Below the pieces are notes generated by a model. The model searched no databases. It was given only the letters and a program-made list of their open reading frames with translations, and was not told the origin of the DNA. DNA of 64,000 nt, taken from assembly GCF_900094575.1 (NCBI RefSeq), contig NZ_FMAE01000009.1:277339-341338 (forward strand), given 5' to 3'. A program made the translations under genes and the position numbers. Positions 45,106 through 53,762 of the stretch are shown here, piece by piece. How positions within the stretch are numbered: the first letter of the stretch is position 1; each line of letters starts with the position of its first letter. This DNA comes from Bradyrhizobium yuanmingense. Lineage in GTDB: Bacteria > Pseudomonadota > Alphaproteobacteria > Rhizobiales > Xanthobacteraceae.

Positions 45106-45273
45106 ATGAGCGATGCACAGATCGGGCTGATGACCGCAACACCCATCATCATTGCCTTCGCCATCGCGCTCAGGCGCATGGGCGTGCTGTCGACGGTGGG
45201 AACCGTATCGGCGGTGGGGCTCTCGATCGGGATCGCGACCGTGCTGTTCACGACGCAATCACCGCTGCCGTAG
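45106..45273 (+). CDS. Possible 55-residue membrane protein
   Basis: A short frame starts at ATG 45106 and ends at TAG 45273. It encodes two hydrophobic stretches (TATPIIIAFAIAL and TVGTVSAVGLSIGIATVLF) separated by RRMGVLSTV. The ribosome site is weak. It sits alone on the plus strand between the nor promoter region and a large palindrome. It may be a genuine small membrane protein, but I cannot name a family. Confidence 0.4.
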   Translation: MSDAQIGLMTATPIIIAFAIALRRMGVLSTVGTVSAVGLSIGIATVLFTTQSPLP

Positions 45274-45284
45274 TGCTTAGGACC

Positions 45285-45366
45285 GTAGCCCGATGCAGCG
45301 CAGCGCAATCCGGGAAATCTCACCAAGCGCAGAGACCCGGATTACGCTGCGCTGCATCCGGGCTAC
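45285..45366. repeat. Intergenic palindrome, about 30-base arms
   Basis: Two imperfect inverted arms (45285-45314 and 45336-45366), each containing GTAGCCC and GCAGCGCA-type runs, are separated by 21 bases. Similar GTAGCCCGGATG...CCGGG palindromes are scattered between genes in Bradyrhizobium genomes. It lies just past the end of gguB and may also end transcription. Copy number elsewhere cannot be seen from this window. Confidence 0.7.
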
Positions 45367-45372
45367 GAAGCG

Positions 45373-46563
45373 CTACCGCCGCTGATTGTACACGTCGATG
45401 CACACCGCGCCCAGCAGCACCAGGCCCTTGATGACCTGCTGATAGTCGATGCCGATGCCAAGGATGGACATGCCGTTGTTCATCACGCCCATGATCATGG
45501 CGCCGACCACGGCACCGCCGACCCGTCCAACGCCGCCATAGGCCGAGGCGCCGCCGATGAAGCAGGCGGCGATGACGTCGAGCTCGAAGCCGAGGCCGGC
45601 CTTCGGGGTCGCCGTGTTGAGCCGCGCGGCGAAGACGAGGCCGGCGAGCGCGGCGAGCACGCCCATGTTGACGAAGGTGAGGAAGGTCAGCCGCTCGGTC
45701 TTGATGCCAGACAGGCTCGCCGCCTTGGCGTTGCCGCCGACGGCGTAGATCTGCCGGCCGATCACGGTGCGGCGGGTGACGAAGCCGTAGAGCGCGATCA
45801 GCGCAGTCATGATCACCAGCACGTTGGGCAGGCCGCGATGCGAGGCGATCAGATAGGTGAAATAGAGCACGGCGCAGGCGAGCAAGATGCTCTTGCCGAG
45901 GAAGAACGCATAGGGTTCGACCTCGATGCCGTGCGACTGCTCGCGCGACCTTCCCTTGGCGCTGGCATAGACGAGCCCGAGCGCGAGAACGGCGCCGATC
46001 AGCATCGAGGTCGGATGCAGCGTGCCGGCCTCCGGCAGCAGTTCCGGAATGAAACCCGAGGACAGCTTCTGGAAGGTCGCCGGGAACGGCCCGAGCGACT
46101 GGCCCTGCAACACCGCGAGCGCCAGGCCCTTGAACACCAGCATGCCCGCCAACGTCACGATGAAGGAGGGGATCTTGAAATAGGCCACCCAATAGCCCTG
46201 CGCCGCACCGATCGCGCCACCGAGCGCGAGGCAAGCGATGAAGGCGAGCGTATAATCGACCTTGTAGGTCACCATCAGCAAGGCCGCCACGGCGCCGATG
46301 AAGCCCGCGACCGAGCCGACCGAAAGGTCGATATGGCCGGTGACGATGACCAGCAGCATGCCCAGCGCCATGATGACGATGTAGCTGTTCTGCAGCACCA
46401 GGTTGGTGAGGTTGAGCGGCTGCAGCAGCGTGCCGCCGGTCACGACCTGGAAGAACAGCATGATTGCAACCAGCGACATCAACATGCCGTAATTGCGCAA
46501 ATTGTTCTTGATGAAGCTGCCGTGCCGGCGCTCCTCGGGCAGCGAAACCGTCTTGTCGGTCAT
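45373..46563 (-). CDS. gguB: Multiple-sugar ABC transporter permease GguB
   Basis: The 396-residue permease has about ten hydrophobic segments of the ribose/xylose (CUT2) type: GMLLVIVTGHIDLSVGSVAGFIGAVAA, LAGMLVFKGLALAVLQGQS, YGFVTRRTVIGRQIYAVGGNAKAASLSGIK and FIGGASAYGGVGRVGGAVVGAMIMGVMNNGM. With the ChvE-like binding protein it matches GguB. The start overlaps the gguA stop by four bases. Confidence 0.93.
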   Translation of the reverse strand: MTDKTVSLPEERRHGSFIKNNLRNYGMLMSLVAIMLFFQVVTGGTLLQPLNLTNLVLQNSYIVIMALGMLLVIVTGHIDLSVGSVAGFIGAVAALLMVTYKVDYTLAFIACLALGGAIGAAQGYWVAYFKIPSFIVTLAGMLVFKGLALAVLQGQSLGPFPATFQKLSSGFIPELLPEAGTLHPTSMLIGAVLALGLVYASAKGRSREQSHGIEVEPYAFFLGKSILLACAVLYFTYLIASHRGLPNVLVIMTALIALYGFVTRRTVIGRQIYAVGGNAKAASLSGIKTERLTFLTFVNMGVLAALAGLVFAARLNTATPKAGLGFELDVIAACFIGGASAYGGVGRVGGAVVGAMIMGVMNNGMSILGIGIDYQQVIKGLVLLGAVCIDVYNQRR

Positions 46564-48137
46564 AGCTGCGATCCTCCCATCTCCGCGGCCGCGGGCGCGG
46601 CGTTCCCAATGCTTCGTTCGTTGCGCATGATGGCGCGCATGATCTTTTCCTGTGTCGCCTCTGAGCCCTTGAACTCGCCGACGAAGGCGCCGTCGTTCAT
46701 GACGCAGATGCGGTCGCAGATGCCGAGCAGCTCGGGCATCTCCGAGGAGATCACCACGACGCCGCGGCCGGCTTCCGCAAGCTCGTTGATGATACAGTAA
46801 ATCTCATATTTGGCACCGACGTCGATACCCCTGGTCGGCTCGTCCAGAATCAGGACCTTCGGGTCGGTCATCAGCCATTTCGACAGCACGACCTTTTGCT
46901 GGTTGCCGCCGGAGAGCTGGCCGGTCTCCTGGTAGACGTCGGAGCAGCGGATGCGCATGCGGTTGCGGTAGTCGCTGGCGACCTTGAGCTCGGCGATGTC
47001 GTCGATCACCCTGCCAGGTGCGACCTGGTCGAGGCTCGCCAGCGTAATGTTCTTGCGGACGTCGTCGGCGAGGATCAGGCCGAGCTGCTTGCGGTCCTCG
47101 GTGACGTAGGCAAGGCCGGCGTCGATCGCGGCGGCGACGCTCGGCAGCGCGATCTCACGGCCTTCGAGCCGGATAGTGCCGCTGATATTGGTGCCCCAAG
47201 AGCGGCCGAACAGGCTCATGGCGAACTCGGTGCGCCCTGCCCCCATAAGCCCGGCAATGCCCACGACCTCGCCGCGCTTGACACCGAAACTGACGTTCTT
47301 GATCACCTGCCGCTCGGGATGGATGGGGTGATAGACCGACCAGTTCTCGACGTCGAGCACGGGCTCGCCGATCTTCACGTTGCGCTCCGGGAAGCGGTGC
47401 GCCATGTCGCGGTTGACCATGCTGCGGATGATGCGATCTTCCTGGATCTGCTCGGCGTGGCAGTCGATGCTGTCCACCGTGCGGCCGTCGCGCAGCACGG
47501 TGATGTGGTCGGCGACCTTGGCAACCTCGTTCAGCTTGTGCGAGATCAGGATCGAGCCGATGCCCTGCTCGCGGAACGTCATCAGCCGTTCGAGCAGCGC
47601 GGCGCTGTCGGCCTCGTTGAGACTCGCGGTCGGCTCGTCCAGGATCAGCATCCGCACCCGCTTGGACAGCGCCTTCGCGATCTCGACAAGCTGCTGCTTG
47701 CCGACGCCGAGATCGGTGATCAGCGTATCCGGCGATTCCTTCAGGCCGACCTGCGCCAGCAGCTCGCGCGTGCGCCGGTAGACCTCGTCGCGGTCGATCA
47801 CCCCCAACTTCGACGGCGGATGCGACAGGAAGATGTTCTCCGCGATCGACATCAGCGGGATCAGCGCCAGCTCCTGATGGATGATGATGATGCCCAGCGC
47901 CTCGGAATCATTGATGTCGCGGAAGCGGCGCTCCTCGCCCTCGAAGACGATGGTGCCCTCGTAGCTGCCGTGCGGATAGACCCCGCTCAGCACCTTCATC
48001 AGCGTCGACTTGCCGGCGCCGTTCTCGCCGACGAGCGCATGGATCTGCCCGGCGCGAACCGAGAAGTTGACGTCGCGCAATGCCTGCACGCCGGCAAAGC
48101 TCTTGCTGACGTTGCGCATCTCCAGCATGGCGGTCAT
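46560..48137 (-). CDS. gguA: Multiple-sugar ABC transporter ATPase GguA
   Basis: The 525-residue protein has two fused ATPase domains. The first has Walker A GENGAGKST and LGVGKQQLVEIAKALSK. The second has GLMGAGRTE in place of a standard P-loop, and signature LSGGNQQKVVLSKWL, as is usual in the RbsA/XylG/GguA class. Several hundred bases of repeats separate it from chvE, while gguB overlaps it directly. It drives uptake of monosaccharides. Confidence 0.94.
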   Translation of the reverse strand: MTAMLEMRNVSKSFAGVQALRDVNFSVRAGQIHALVGENGAGKSTLMKVLSGVYPHGSYEGTIVFEGEERRFRDINDSEALGIIIIHQELALIPLMSIAENIFLSHPPSKLGVIDRDEVYRRTRELLAQVGLKESPDTLITDLGVGKQQLVEIAKALSKRVRMLILDEPTASLNEADSAALLERLMTFREQGIGSILISHKLNEVAKVADHITVLRDGRTVDSIDCHAEQIQEDRIIRSMVNRDMAHRFPERNVKIGEPVLDVENWSVYHPIHPERQVIKNVSFGVKRGEVVGIAGLMGAGRTEFAMSLFGRSWGTNISGTIRLEGREIALPSVAAAIDAGLAYVTEDRKQLGLILADDVRKNITLASLDQVAPGRVIDDIAELKVASDYRNRMRIRCSDVYQETGQLSGGNQQKVVLSKWLMTDPKVLILDEPTRGIDVGAKYEIYCIINELAEAGRGVVVISSEMPELLGICDRICVMNDGAFVGEFKGSEATQEKIMRAIMRNERSIGNAAPAAAEMGGSQL

Positions 48138-48165
48138 GGCTTTGGTGTCCCTTGCGTTACTTCGT

Positions 48166-48187
48166 CTCTCCCCGCGTGCGGGGAGAG
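48166..48187. repeat. CTCTCCCCGC hairpin
   Basis: CTCTCCCCGC-GT-GCGGGGAGAG is a 10-base perfect stem just upstream of gguA. A second copy lies at 48343-48366. The pair flanks a larger palindrome in the 245-base chvE-gguA gap. Confidence 0.7.
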
Positions 48188-48213
48188 GTTGACTGATATC
48201 GCTGCATCCACAT

Positions 48214-48293
48214 CGTCATTGCGAGCGCAGCGAAGCAATCCAGACAATTTCCGCGGTGGCAGACTGGATTGCTTCGCTGCGCTCGCAATGACG
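48214..48293. repeat. Perfect 30-base inverted repeat between chvE and gguA
   Basis: The arms at 48214-48243 and 48264-48293 are exact reverse complements (starting CGTCATTGCGAGCGCAGCGA) with a 20-base spacer. Such CGTCATTGCGAG...CAATCCAG elements are recurrent in Bradyrhizobium intergenic DNA. In RNA this would form a very stable hairpin inside the operon, likely to lower transport-gene expression below that of the binding protein. Confidence 0.8.
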
Positions 48294-48342
48294 GAGTGCA
48301 TTCCAACCACTGCCCGTATGGAAAGAGGCCCCTCACCCTAAC

Positions 48343-48366
48343 CCTCTCCCCGCAGGCGGGGAGAGG
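48343..48366. repeat. CCTCTCCCCGC hairpin
   Basis: CCTCTCCCCGC-AG-GCGGGGAGAGG is an 11-base perfect stem 16 bases after the chvE stop codon on the minus strand. It is the second copy of the 48166-48187 hairpin and may protect the 3' end of the chvE message. Confidence 0.7.
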
Positions 48367-48382
48367 GGAAAAAGAGAGAGTC

Positions 48383-49453
48383 TTACTGGAACTGCGACTT
48401 CTTGTAGTAGCCGCTGTCGACCAGGGTCTTCTCCCAATTGTCCTTGTAGACCACAACCGGCTTCAGCAGATAGGACGGCACGGTCTTGACACCATTCTCG
48501 TAGGTCTTGGTGTCGTTGACGGTGACCTGCTTGCCGGCGAGCGCGGCGTCGACCATGTCGGCGGTCACCTTGGCGAGGTCGCGGGTGTCCTTGAAGATGG
48601 TCGAGTACTGGTCGCCGCGCAGCATCGCCTTGATCGAGGGCACCTCGGCATCCTGGCCCGAGATGATGGGCATCGGCTGGCCGGCACTGCCGTAGCCGAC
48701 GCCCTTCAGCGAGGAGATGATGCCGATCGAGAGGCCGTCATAGGGCGACAGCACGGCGTTGACCTTCTTGTTGCCGTAGTAGGCGCTGAGCAGGTTGTCC
48801 ATGCGGGCCTGCGCAGTGGCGCCGTCCCAGCGCAGGGTCGCGACCTTATCCATGCCCATCTGGCCGGACACGACGACGAGCTTGCCGCTGTCGATATACG
48901 GCTTCAGCACGCTCATGGCGCCGTTGTAGAAGAAGTAGGCATTGTTGTCGTCGGGCGAGCCGCCGAACAGCTCGATGTTGAAGGGGCCCTTGCCGTCCTT
49001 CAGACCGAGACCTTGCACGATCGATTCCGCCTGGAGCACGCCGACCTGGAAGTTGTCGAAGGTCGCGTAATAGTCGACGTTCGGCGTGCCGCGGATCAGG
49101 CGGTCATAGGCGATCACGGTGATGCCTTTTGCTTTCGCCTGCTTGAGCACGTCGGACAAGGTGGTACCGTCGATCGCGGCGATCACCAGCGCCTTGGCGC
49201 CCTTGGTCACCATGTTCTCGACCTGGGAGAGCTGGTTCGGGATGTCGTCCTCGGCATATTGCAGGTCGGTGTTGTAGCCGCGCTCCTTCAGCACCTTGAC
49301 CATGTTGTTGCCGTCGTCGATCCAGCGCGCCGAGGACTTCGTCGGCATGGCGATGCCGACCGTCGCCTTCTGGGCGAAGGCAGCGACGCCTGTGGCCATC
49401 GTGGCGGCACTGGCCAACGCCAGCGCGAGAAATGTTGTCTTCAGTTTCAGCAT
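48383..49453 (-). CDS. chvE: ChvE-like multiple-sugar-binding protein
   Basis: The 356-residue protein has a signal peptide (about 1-28) and follows ChvE of Agrobacterium closely along its length: VGIAMPTKSSARWIDDGNN, NMVTKGAKALVIAAIDGTTLSDVLKQA, VIAYDRLIRG, DGKGPFNIELFGGSPDDNNA, LSPYDGLSIGIISSLKGVGYG and SGQDAEVPS. ChvE binds glucose, galactose, arabinose, xylose and related sugars. The start has a GGGAG site. It heads the chvE-gguA-gguB importer and lies after the sugar-oxidation genes. Confidence 0.95.
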   Translation of the reverse strand: MLKLKTTFLALALASAATMATGVAAFAQKATVGIAMPTKSSARWIDDGNNMVKVLKERGYNTDLQYAEDDIPNQLSQVENMVTKGAKALVIAAIDGTTLSDVLKQAKAKGITVIAYDRLIRGTPNVDYYATFDNFQVGVLQAESIVQGLGLKDGKGPFNIELFGGSPDDNNAYFFYNGAMSVLKPYIDSGKLVVVSGQMGMDKVATLRWDGATAQARMDNLLSAYYGNKKVNAVLSPYDGLSIGIISSLKGVGYGSAGQPMPIISGQDAEVPSIKAMLRGDQYSTIFKDTRDLAKVTADMVDAALAGKQVTVNDTKTYENGVKTVPSYLLKPVVVYKDNWEKTLVDSGYYKKSQFQ

Positions 49454-49524
49454 GTTTCACTCCCTTTGGGTGTCAGACTTTCTTCGTGGTGTCGAGAACG
49501 ACGGTCGTGTACGGCTTGGGCCTC

Positions 49525-50406
49525 CTATGCGAGCTTGACGTCGGGTTCCGCGCGTCCGCGCGCGGCTGCTTCGAGCAGAAAGGTGCAGCCGGCTTGCGGA
49601 TCGGCAGCGCGTGCCGCCGTGTCCATATCCTGCCAGGCCGACGTGACGAGCAGGCGCGACAGGTCGGGGCCGACGAAGGCGGGGCAGCTCGCCTGCTTCG
49701 CCGGCACGCTAAGCGAACGCAGGCGCTCGCCTTGCGGCGAGTAGACGTCGATCCGGCTCGCGCCCCAGCACGCATTCCAGATCTGCCCGTCGGCGTCGCA
49801 TACTGAACCGTCGAGACCGCCGATGCCGCTGTGGCGCAACAGCACCTCCGGCTCGCCGCGCGGCAGGCCGGTCGCGGGGTTGAGCGGCACGGCATAGAGC
49901 ACCGCACGCGGCGTGTCGGTGAAGTAGCCGGTGGCGCCGTCGGGCGAGAAGCAGATCGAATTGGGAATGCTGATGCCGGGAAACAGCGTCGAGATCTTGC
50001 CGCGATGAAGCGCGTAGATCGCGCCCGCCTTCGGCTCGGCTTTCTTGCCCATAGTGCCGATCCAGAACGTACCCGATTGATGCACGCGGCAATCGTTCGA
50101 GCGCGTCATCGGATTGTCCGCTTCGAGCGGACAGAACAGCGTCATCGAACCATCAGCGAGCTTGCGAATGTAGAGGCCATCTTCGGCGACGATCAGCTGC
50201 CGCTCGGCGTCGATACGCCCCAGCGCGCTCGCCATCCGCCCGAGCGCGTGGCTGCGGACAGTGCCGGTGCCGAGTTGCGCCTCGAACAGCTTGCCTTCGC
50301 GAATGTCGAACCACCACGCCATATCCGTGGTCACGTCATAGGTCGGACCTTCGCCGAGATGGCAAGGATGATCCGAGAGGACAGTCGTCGGCACCTGCTC
50401 CATCAT
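49525..50406 (-). CDS. SMP-30/gluconolactonase family sugar lactonase
   Basis: The 293-residue protein is a six-bladed propeller of the SMP-30 type: HLGEGPTYDVTTDMAWWFDIREGKLF with the metal-binding Glu, NDCRVHQSGTFWIGTMG with Asn-Asp, SIPNSICFSPDG, and GGLDGSVCDADGQIWNACWG with the catalytic Asp. It would open the lactone formed by the sugar dehydrogenase encoded two genes upstream. The ATG at 50406 overlaps the galM stop by four bases. Confidence 0.9.
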   Translation of the reverse strand: MMEQVPTTVLSDHPCHLGEGPTYDVTTDMAWWFDIREGKLFEAQLGTGTVRSHALGRMASALGRIDAERQLIVAEDGLYIRKLADGSMTLFCPLEADNPMTRSNDCRVHQSGTFWIGTMGKKAEPKAGAIYALHRGKISTLFPGISIPNSICFSPDGATGYFTDTPRAVLYAVPLNPATGLPRGEPEVLLRHSGIGGLDGSVCDADGQIWNACWGASRIDVYSPQGERLRSLSVPAKQASCPAFVGPDLSRLLVTSAWQDMDTAARAADPQAGCTFLLEAAARGRAEPDVKLA

Positions 50407-51479
50407 GGCGACCTCACTGAAAAGCGATAGACCGTGTGATGGCGATAGACCGCGCCGGGATCGAGGCGCGGGCTCGGGAAATCCGGCCGGTTCGGCGCGT
50501 CGGGCCAGATGTGCGGCTCCAGGCACATGGCGTCCGATTGCCGGATCAGCTTGCCGCCCTTGCCGGACATCGTACCGTCGAGATAATTGCCCGAATAGGC
50601 CTGAAGTCCGGGCTGATCGGTGAACAGCTCCATGATGCGCCCGGAGCGCGGCGCCTCCAGCCGCGCCGCGAGCGCAAGCTTGCCGTCGCGCCCGAGGCAG
50701 TAGGTGTGGTCGTAGCCCCTGCCGTTGCGTAATTGCGGGTCACCTTCGCGGATGCGCTCACCCACCGGCCACGGTTTGCGGAAATCGAACGGCGTGCCGG
50801 CCACGCTGCGCGGCGGCTCCGGCAGCGGAATGGCGGTGGGATCGATGGCGAGGAACTGCTCGGCGGCGACCATCAGGCGGTGGTCGAGAATGGACGTCTC
50901 TGACGTCGCACCCTCGAGATTGAAGAAGCTGTGGTTGGTCAAATTGACGACGGTCGGCCGGTCGGTCCGCGCTTCCATCAGCAGCGACAGCTCGGTCGGC
51001 CCGGTGATGCGATAGGTCACGCGAACGTCGAGCCTACCGGGATAACTCTCCTCGCCATGCGGGCTGACATAGGTGAGCGTCACCGCGGGCTCGGCGCCTT
51101 CGTCGATCTCCGCGATCTCCCAGAGCTTGCGATCAAAACCCTCGAGCCCGCCGTGCAACGCATTCGGACCGTTGTTGACCGCTAGCTGCACCGTCTCGCC
51201 TTGAAGCGAAAACTGTCCCTTGGCGATGCGGTTGGCATAGCGGCCGACGGTGGCGCCCAGAAACTTCCGTTCGGCGAGATAGCCGGCGAAGGCATCATGG
51301 CCAAGCACGACGTCGTCATATCCGCCGTTGGCATCCGGCGCGATCAACGCCTGCAGCACCGCGCCGTAGCTGATGATGCGCGCCTCGAAGCCGCCCTCCC
51401 CGCGCAGCACGACGCGCTCGACCTCGCGGCCGTCGGGCAGCGTCCCGAACACGTCTCTTGTGATTGTTGATGCGGCCAT
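50403..51479 (-). CDS. galM: Aldose 1-epimerase (mutarotase)
   Basis: The 358-residue enzyme interconverts alpha and beta aldoses. It has the GalM features GRYANRIAKGQFSL, NNGPNALHGGLEGFDRKLW with the conserved His, TNHSFFNLEG with the catalytic His, and GYDHTYCL. The start at 51479 leaves a 2-base gap after the dehydrogenase stop. In this operon it supplies the anomer used by the sugar dehydrogenase. Confidence 0.93.
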   Translation of the reverse strand: MAASTITRDVFGTLPDGREVERVVLRGEGGFEARIISYGAVLQALIAPDANGGYDDVVLGHDAFAGYLAERKFLGATVGRYANRIAKGQFSLQGETVQLAVNNGPNALHGGLEGFDRKLWEIAEIDEGAEPAVTLTYVSPHGEESYPGRLDVRVTYRITGPTELSLLMEARTDRPTVVNLTNHSFFNLEGATSETSILDHRLMVAAEQFLAIDPTAIPLPEPPRSVAGTPFDFRKPWPVGERIREGDPQLRNGRGYDHTYCLGRDGKLALAARLEAPRSGRIMELFTDQPGLQAYSGNYLDGTMSGKGGKLIRQSDAMCLEPHIWPDAPNRPDFPSPRLDPGAVYRHHTVYRFSVRSP

Positions 51480-51481
51480 GC

Positions 51482-52408
51482 TCAATCCACAAACGGTTCG
51501 ACGATCGTGCGCTTGCCGAGCAGGAAGGCGTCGGCGACGAGACGGAGCGGCGTCAGATCGACGTCACTTGCGCCGGTCACTGCGAGCGCGACGAAGCGTC
51601 GGTAGAGCCCGCGATATTCCTCATCTGGCCCTTCGGCAAGCACCTTGCCGTCGACGGCCATGCGCGCGCCACCGCTGGACAGCGTCAGCCGGCCCTGATC
51701 GGTGTCGACGAGGATATCCCAGCTCTGCGGCCCGGTCTGGCGGAAGTCGAACTCGGCGGTCACGGGCAGGCCGCTGATATCCGTCAGGTTCAGGTTCGCC
51801 GCGATCGGCGCCTGGCAATTGGCCGGAAAGGCCAGCTCGGCCGCGGTGACGAACACGGGCTTCGGCAGAATCCTGGTCAGGATCGACAGCGCATTGATGC
51901 CCGGATCGAACACGCCGAGGCCGCCGGGCTCCCAGATCCAGCCCTGCCCGGGATGCCAGACACGCACGTCCTCCTTCCAACTGATGTGAACGGATTTGAT
52001 GTGCCGATCAGTGAGCCATTGCCGGGCCGGCTCCACCGCCGGCGCATGGCGCGAATGCCAGGTCGCAAACAATGTCCGCTTCGCACCCGCCGCCATCGCG
52101 ATCAACGGATCAAGCTCGGCAACGCCGGTGCCCGGCGGCTTCTCCAGCATGACGTGCTTGCCGGCGGCGAGCGCCGCCGCGGCCTGGGCCCGCCGCACCT
52201 GCGGCGGCGTGCAGAGCGAGACCGCGTCGATCGGCGGCCCCTTCTGAAGCAATTCCTCGATGGTCGCAAAATGCGGCACCCCCTGCAGCGAGGCGTTGCG
52301 GCTCGCCACGGCGGCAAGCGTTGCGCCCGGTGTGGCGGCGATCGCCGCCACATGCTGGTCCCGCGCGATCTTGCCGAAGCCGACGATGGCGATGCGAAGG
52401 TCTGTCAC
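51482..52408 (-). CDS. Gfo/Idh/MocA-type aldose 1-dehydrogenase (galactose/arabinose type)
   Basis: The 308-residue enzyme has an N-terminal NAD(P) fold (IAIVGFGKIARDQHVAAIAAT), LCTPPQVRRAQAAAALAAGKHVMLEKPPGTG with the conserved EKP, then TWHSRHAPAVEPARQWL, and GVFDPGINALSILT. The length and the WHSRHAPAV region match D-galactose/L-arabinose 1-dehydrogenases. With galM, the lactonase and ChvE it forms the first steps of oxidative sugar use. Which sugar is preferred cannot be told from the sequence. Confidence 0.88.
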   Translation of the reverse strand: MTDLRIAIVGFGKIARDQHVAAIAATPGATLAAVASRNASLQGVPHFATIEELLQKGPPIDAVSLCTPPQVRRAQAAAALAAGKHVMLEKPPGTGVAELDPLIAMAAGAKRTLFATWHSRHAPAVEPARQWLTDRHIKSVHISWKEDVRVWHPGQGWIWEPGGLGVFDPGINALSILTRILPKPVFVTAAELAFPANCQAPIAANLNLTDISGLPVTAEFDFRQTGPQSWDILVDTDQGRLTLSSGGARMAVDGKVLAEGPDEEYRGLYRRFVALAVTGASDVDLTPLRLVADAFLLGKRTIVEPFVD

Positions 52409-53181
52409 GCTTGTTCTCCAGTGTCGGCCGACGGTGGCGGCTCGGCCGGGGCGGTCTCGATCGCCGTACTGTCATGGCGGCGCATGCCGTTGTGAATGAC
52501 ATAGACCATGGCCTCGGATGCGGCATGGGCATCGCCCGCGACGATGGCATCGACGATCTTCTGATGCCAGAGCAGCACGGTATCGCGATCCTCCGGCTCG
52601 ACCGGAGCGCTGAGCAGGAAAGAGGCGCGCAGCGCTGCTTCAATGACATGCCCAATCGAGCGCATGAACAGATTGCCCGAGGCACGCGCCACGGCAACAT
52701 GAAGCGCGAGATCTGCATCTGCAAAACCGACCGAGTCGGACGCTTCATGCCGCATCCGATCCATGCTGCGGCGCAGCTCGCTGATGTCTTGCTCGGATCG
52801 CTGTGTCGCCGCCAGCATCGCCGCGCGCGGCTCCACGGCGAGACGGATCTCGGCGAGGTCGTCAAGGAAGCGCTTGTCGATGCCGGCATCGAGGTGCCAG
52901 GCCAGCACGTCTGCGTCGAACATGTTCCAGGCACCTCGCTCGCGCACGACGGTGCCGACCCGCGCCTTGGTGGTGAGCAGGCCCTTGGCGACCAGCGTCT
53001 TGACGCTCTCGCGCAGCACCGGCCGCGACACGCCGAACATTGCGATCATCTCGGCATCCCCCGGCAGGCGCGTGCCTTCCGCATAGCGGCCGGCGATGAT
53101 GTCGACGCCGATCGAACGCGCCACCTCCGCATGGTTGGAATGGGCCCGCCGCGTCGGGATGACGACGATCCGCGAGGTCAT
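52405..53181 (-). CDS. GntR-family (FadR subgroup) regulator
   Basis: The 258-residue protein has a GntR winged helix (VARSIGVDIIAGRYAEGTRLPGDAEMIAMFGVSRPVLRESVKTLVAKGLL) and an FCD effector domain (LDDLAEIRLAVEPRAAMLAA, FHVA-like LALHVAVARASGN, and WHQKIVDAIVAGDAHAA). Its start overlaps a short upstream frame and its stop overlaps the dehydrogenase start, so it is part of the same unit. It probably senses a sugar acid or lactone and represses the operon. Confidence 0.92.
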   Translation of the reverse strand: MTSRIVVIPTRRAHSNHAEVARSIGVDIIAGRYAEGTRLPGDAEMIAMFGVSRPVLRESVKTLVAKGLLTTKARVGTVVRERGAWNMFDADVLAWHLDAGIDKRFLDDLAEIRLAVEPRAAMLAATQRSEQDISELRRSMDRMRHEASDSVGFADADLALHVAVARASGNLFMRSIGHVIEAALRASFLLSAPVEPEDRDTVLLWHQKIVDAIVAGDAHAASEAMVYVIHNGMRRHDSTAIETAPAEPPPSADTGEQA

Positions 53182-53324
53182 GACGCCGCTCCCGCATGCT
53201 TCGCCGCCGGCCGGCGCGCAAGCGCGACCAGCCCCTGCAGCAGGGCGATGAAGGCGAATAGAAGCACGCCCGAGGTGCGGGGGATCAGCAAGAGCTTTGG
53301 CGCGGTGCAGGAGGTCGACTTCAT
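53178..53324 (-). pseudogene. 48-residue remnant, permease C-terminus-like
   Basis: A short frame runs from an ATG overlapping the stop of the YtfQ fragment to a TGA overlapping the regulator ATG. It contains SGVLLFAFIALLQGLVALARRP, which looks like the last helix of a sugar permease such as YjfF. That would fit a deletion that fused both ends of a ytfQ-ytfR-ytfT-yjfF importer. Against this, the opposite strand of the same DNA reads RGISKSFGAVQEVDFML (53248-53331), like the start of a sugar ABC ATPase. Only one of these readings can be ancestral. Confidence 0.4.
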
Positions 53325-53464
53325 GCTGAGACGGACGTTTCGGCCGCGCGCCAGCCGGATTCCGATCCAATCTGCGAGAAGCCGATCGTGAGCTGGGCGC
53401 TGGCCGGCGTCGCGAGCAACAAGGCGGCCATGGCGCTGGTCGCACAGAGAGCTTTAGGGGGCAT
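53321..53464 (-). pseudogene. Truncated YtfQ-like sugar-binding protein, 5' fragment
   Basis: The frame starts at ATG 53464 after a GGGAGA site and encodes a signal peptide (MAALLLATPASA) followed by QLTIGFSQIGSESGWRAAET, the N-terminus of galactofuranose/galactose-type binding protein YtfQ. It stops after 47 residues, whereas YtfQ proteins have about 320. It is therefore a remnant of an importer operon that once preceded the regulator and sugar-oxidation genes. Confidence 0.85.
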
Positions 53465-53576
53465 CAGGCGCGTCTCCCAAGGTGTTTTATCCGGGGGCGC
53501 CGATTGGTAGCATGGCACCCACAGGCCGGCCTTCGCGCCAGCGGCGGGCACTATTTCACGGAAGTTGAGTTCCGAC

Positions 53577-53595
53577 TAGTCATATTATTTGACTA
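53577..53595. promoter_or_regulatory. AT-rich dyad, candidate GntR operator
   Basis: TAGTCATATTATTTGACTA is a TAGTCA-N7-TGACTA dyad, strikingly AT-rich for this genome, 113 bases upstream of the ytfQ-like fragment. Its size and place fit an operator of the FadR-subgroup regulator in front of the old importer promoter, which now likely drives the regulator and sugar-oxidation genes. The remainder of the gap to 53762 shows no gene. Confidence 0.55.
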
Positions 53596-53762
53596 TTTGG
53601 AGCAAACGCAGCGAGGTGGGGCGAGCGAGTTATGACACGTTCAGCGCGATTTTGCTCCCTTCATGCAACGGAGGGATGAAGAAATTAGGCGGCGCGATGG
53701 AGCCTCAGCTGTCAGCGGGGCGAAGGTGCGCCCCCGCTTGCGGGAGGCGAAGGGCAGCAGCG

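Noticed and set aside
45285..48366. Large inverted repeats read as insertion-sequence ends
   Set aside because: There is no transposase between or beside them, and each pair of arms is only 20-21 bases apart, so they are intergenic palindromes.
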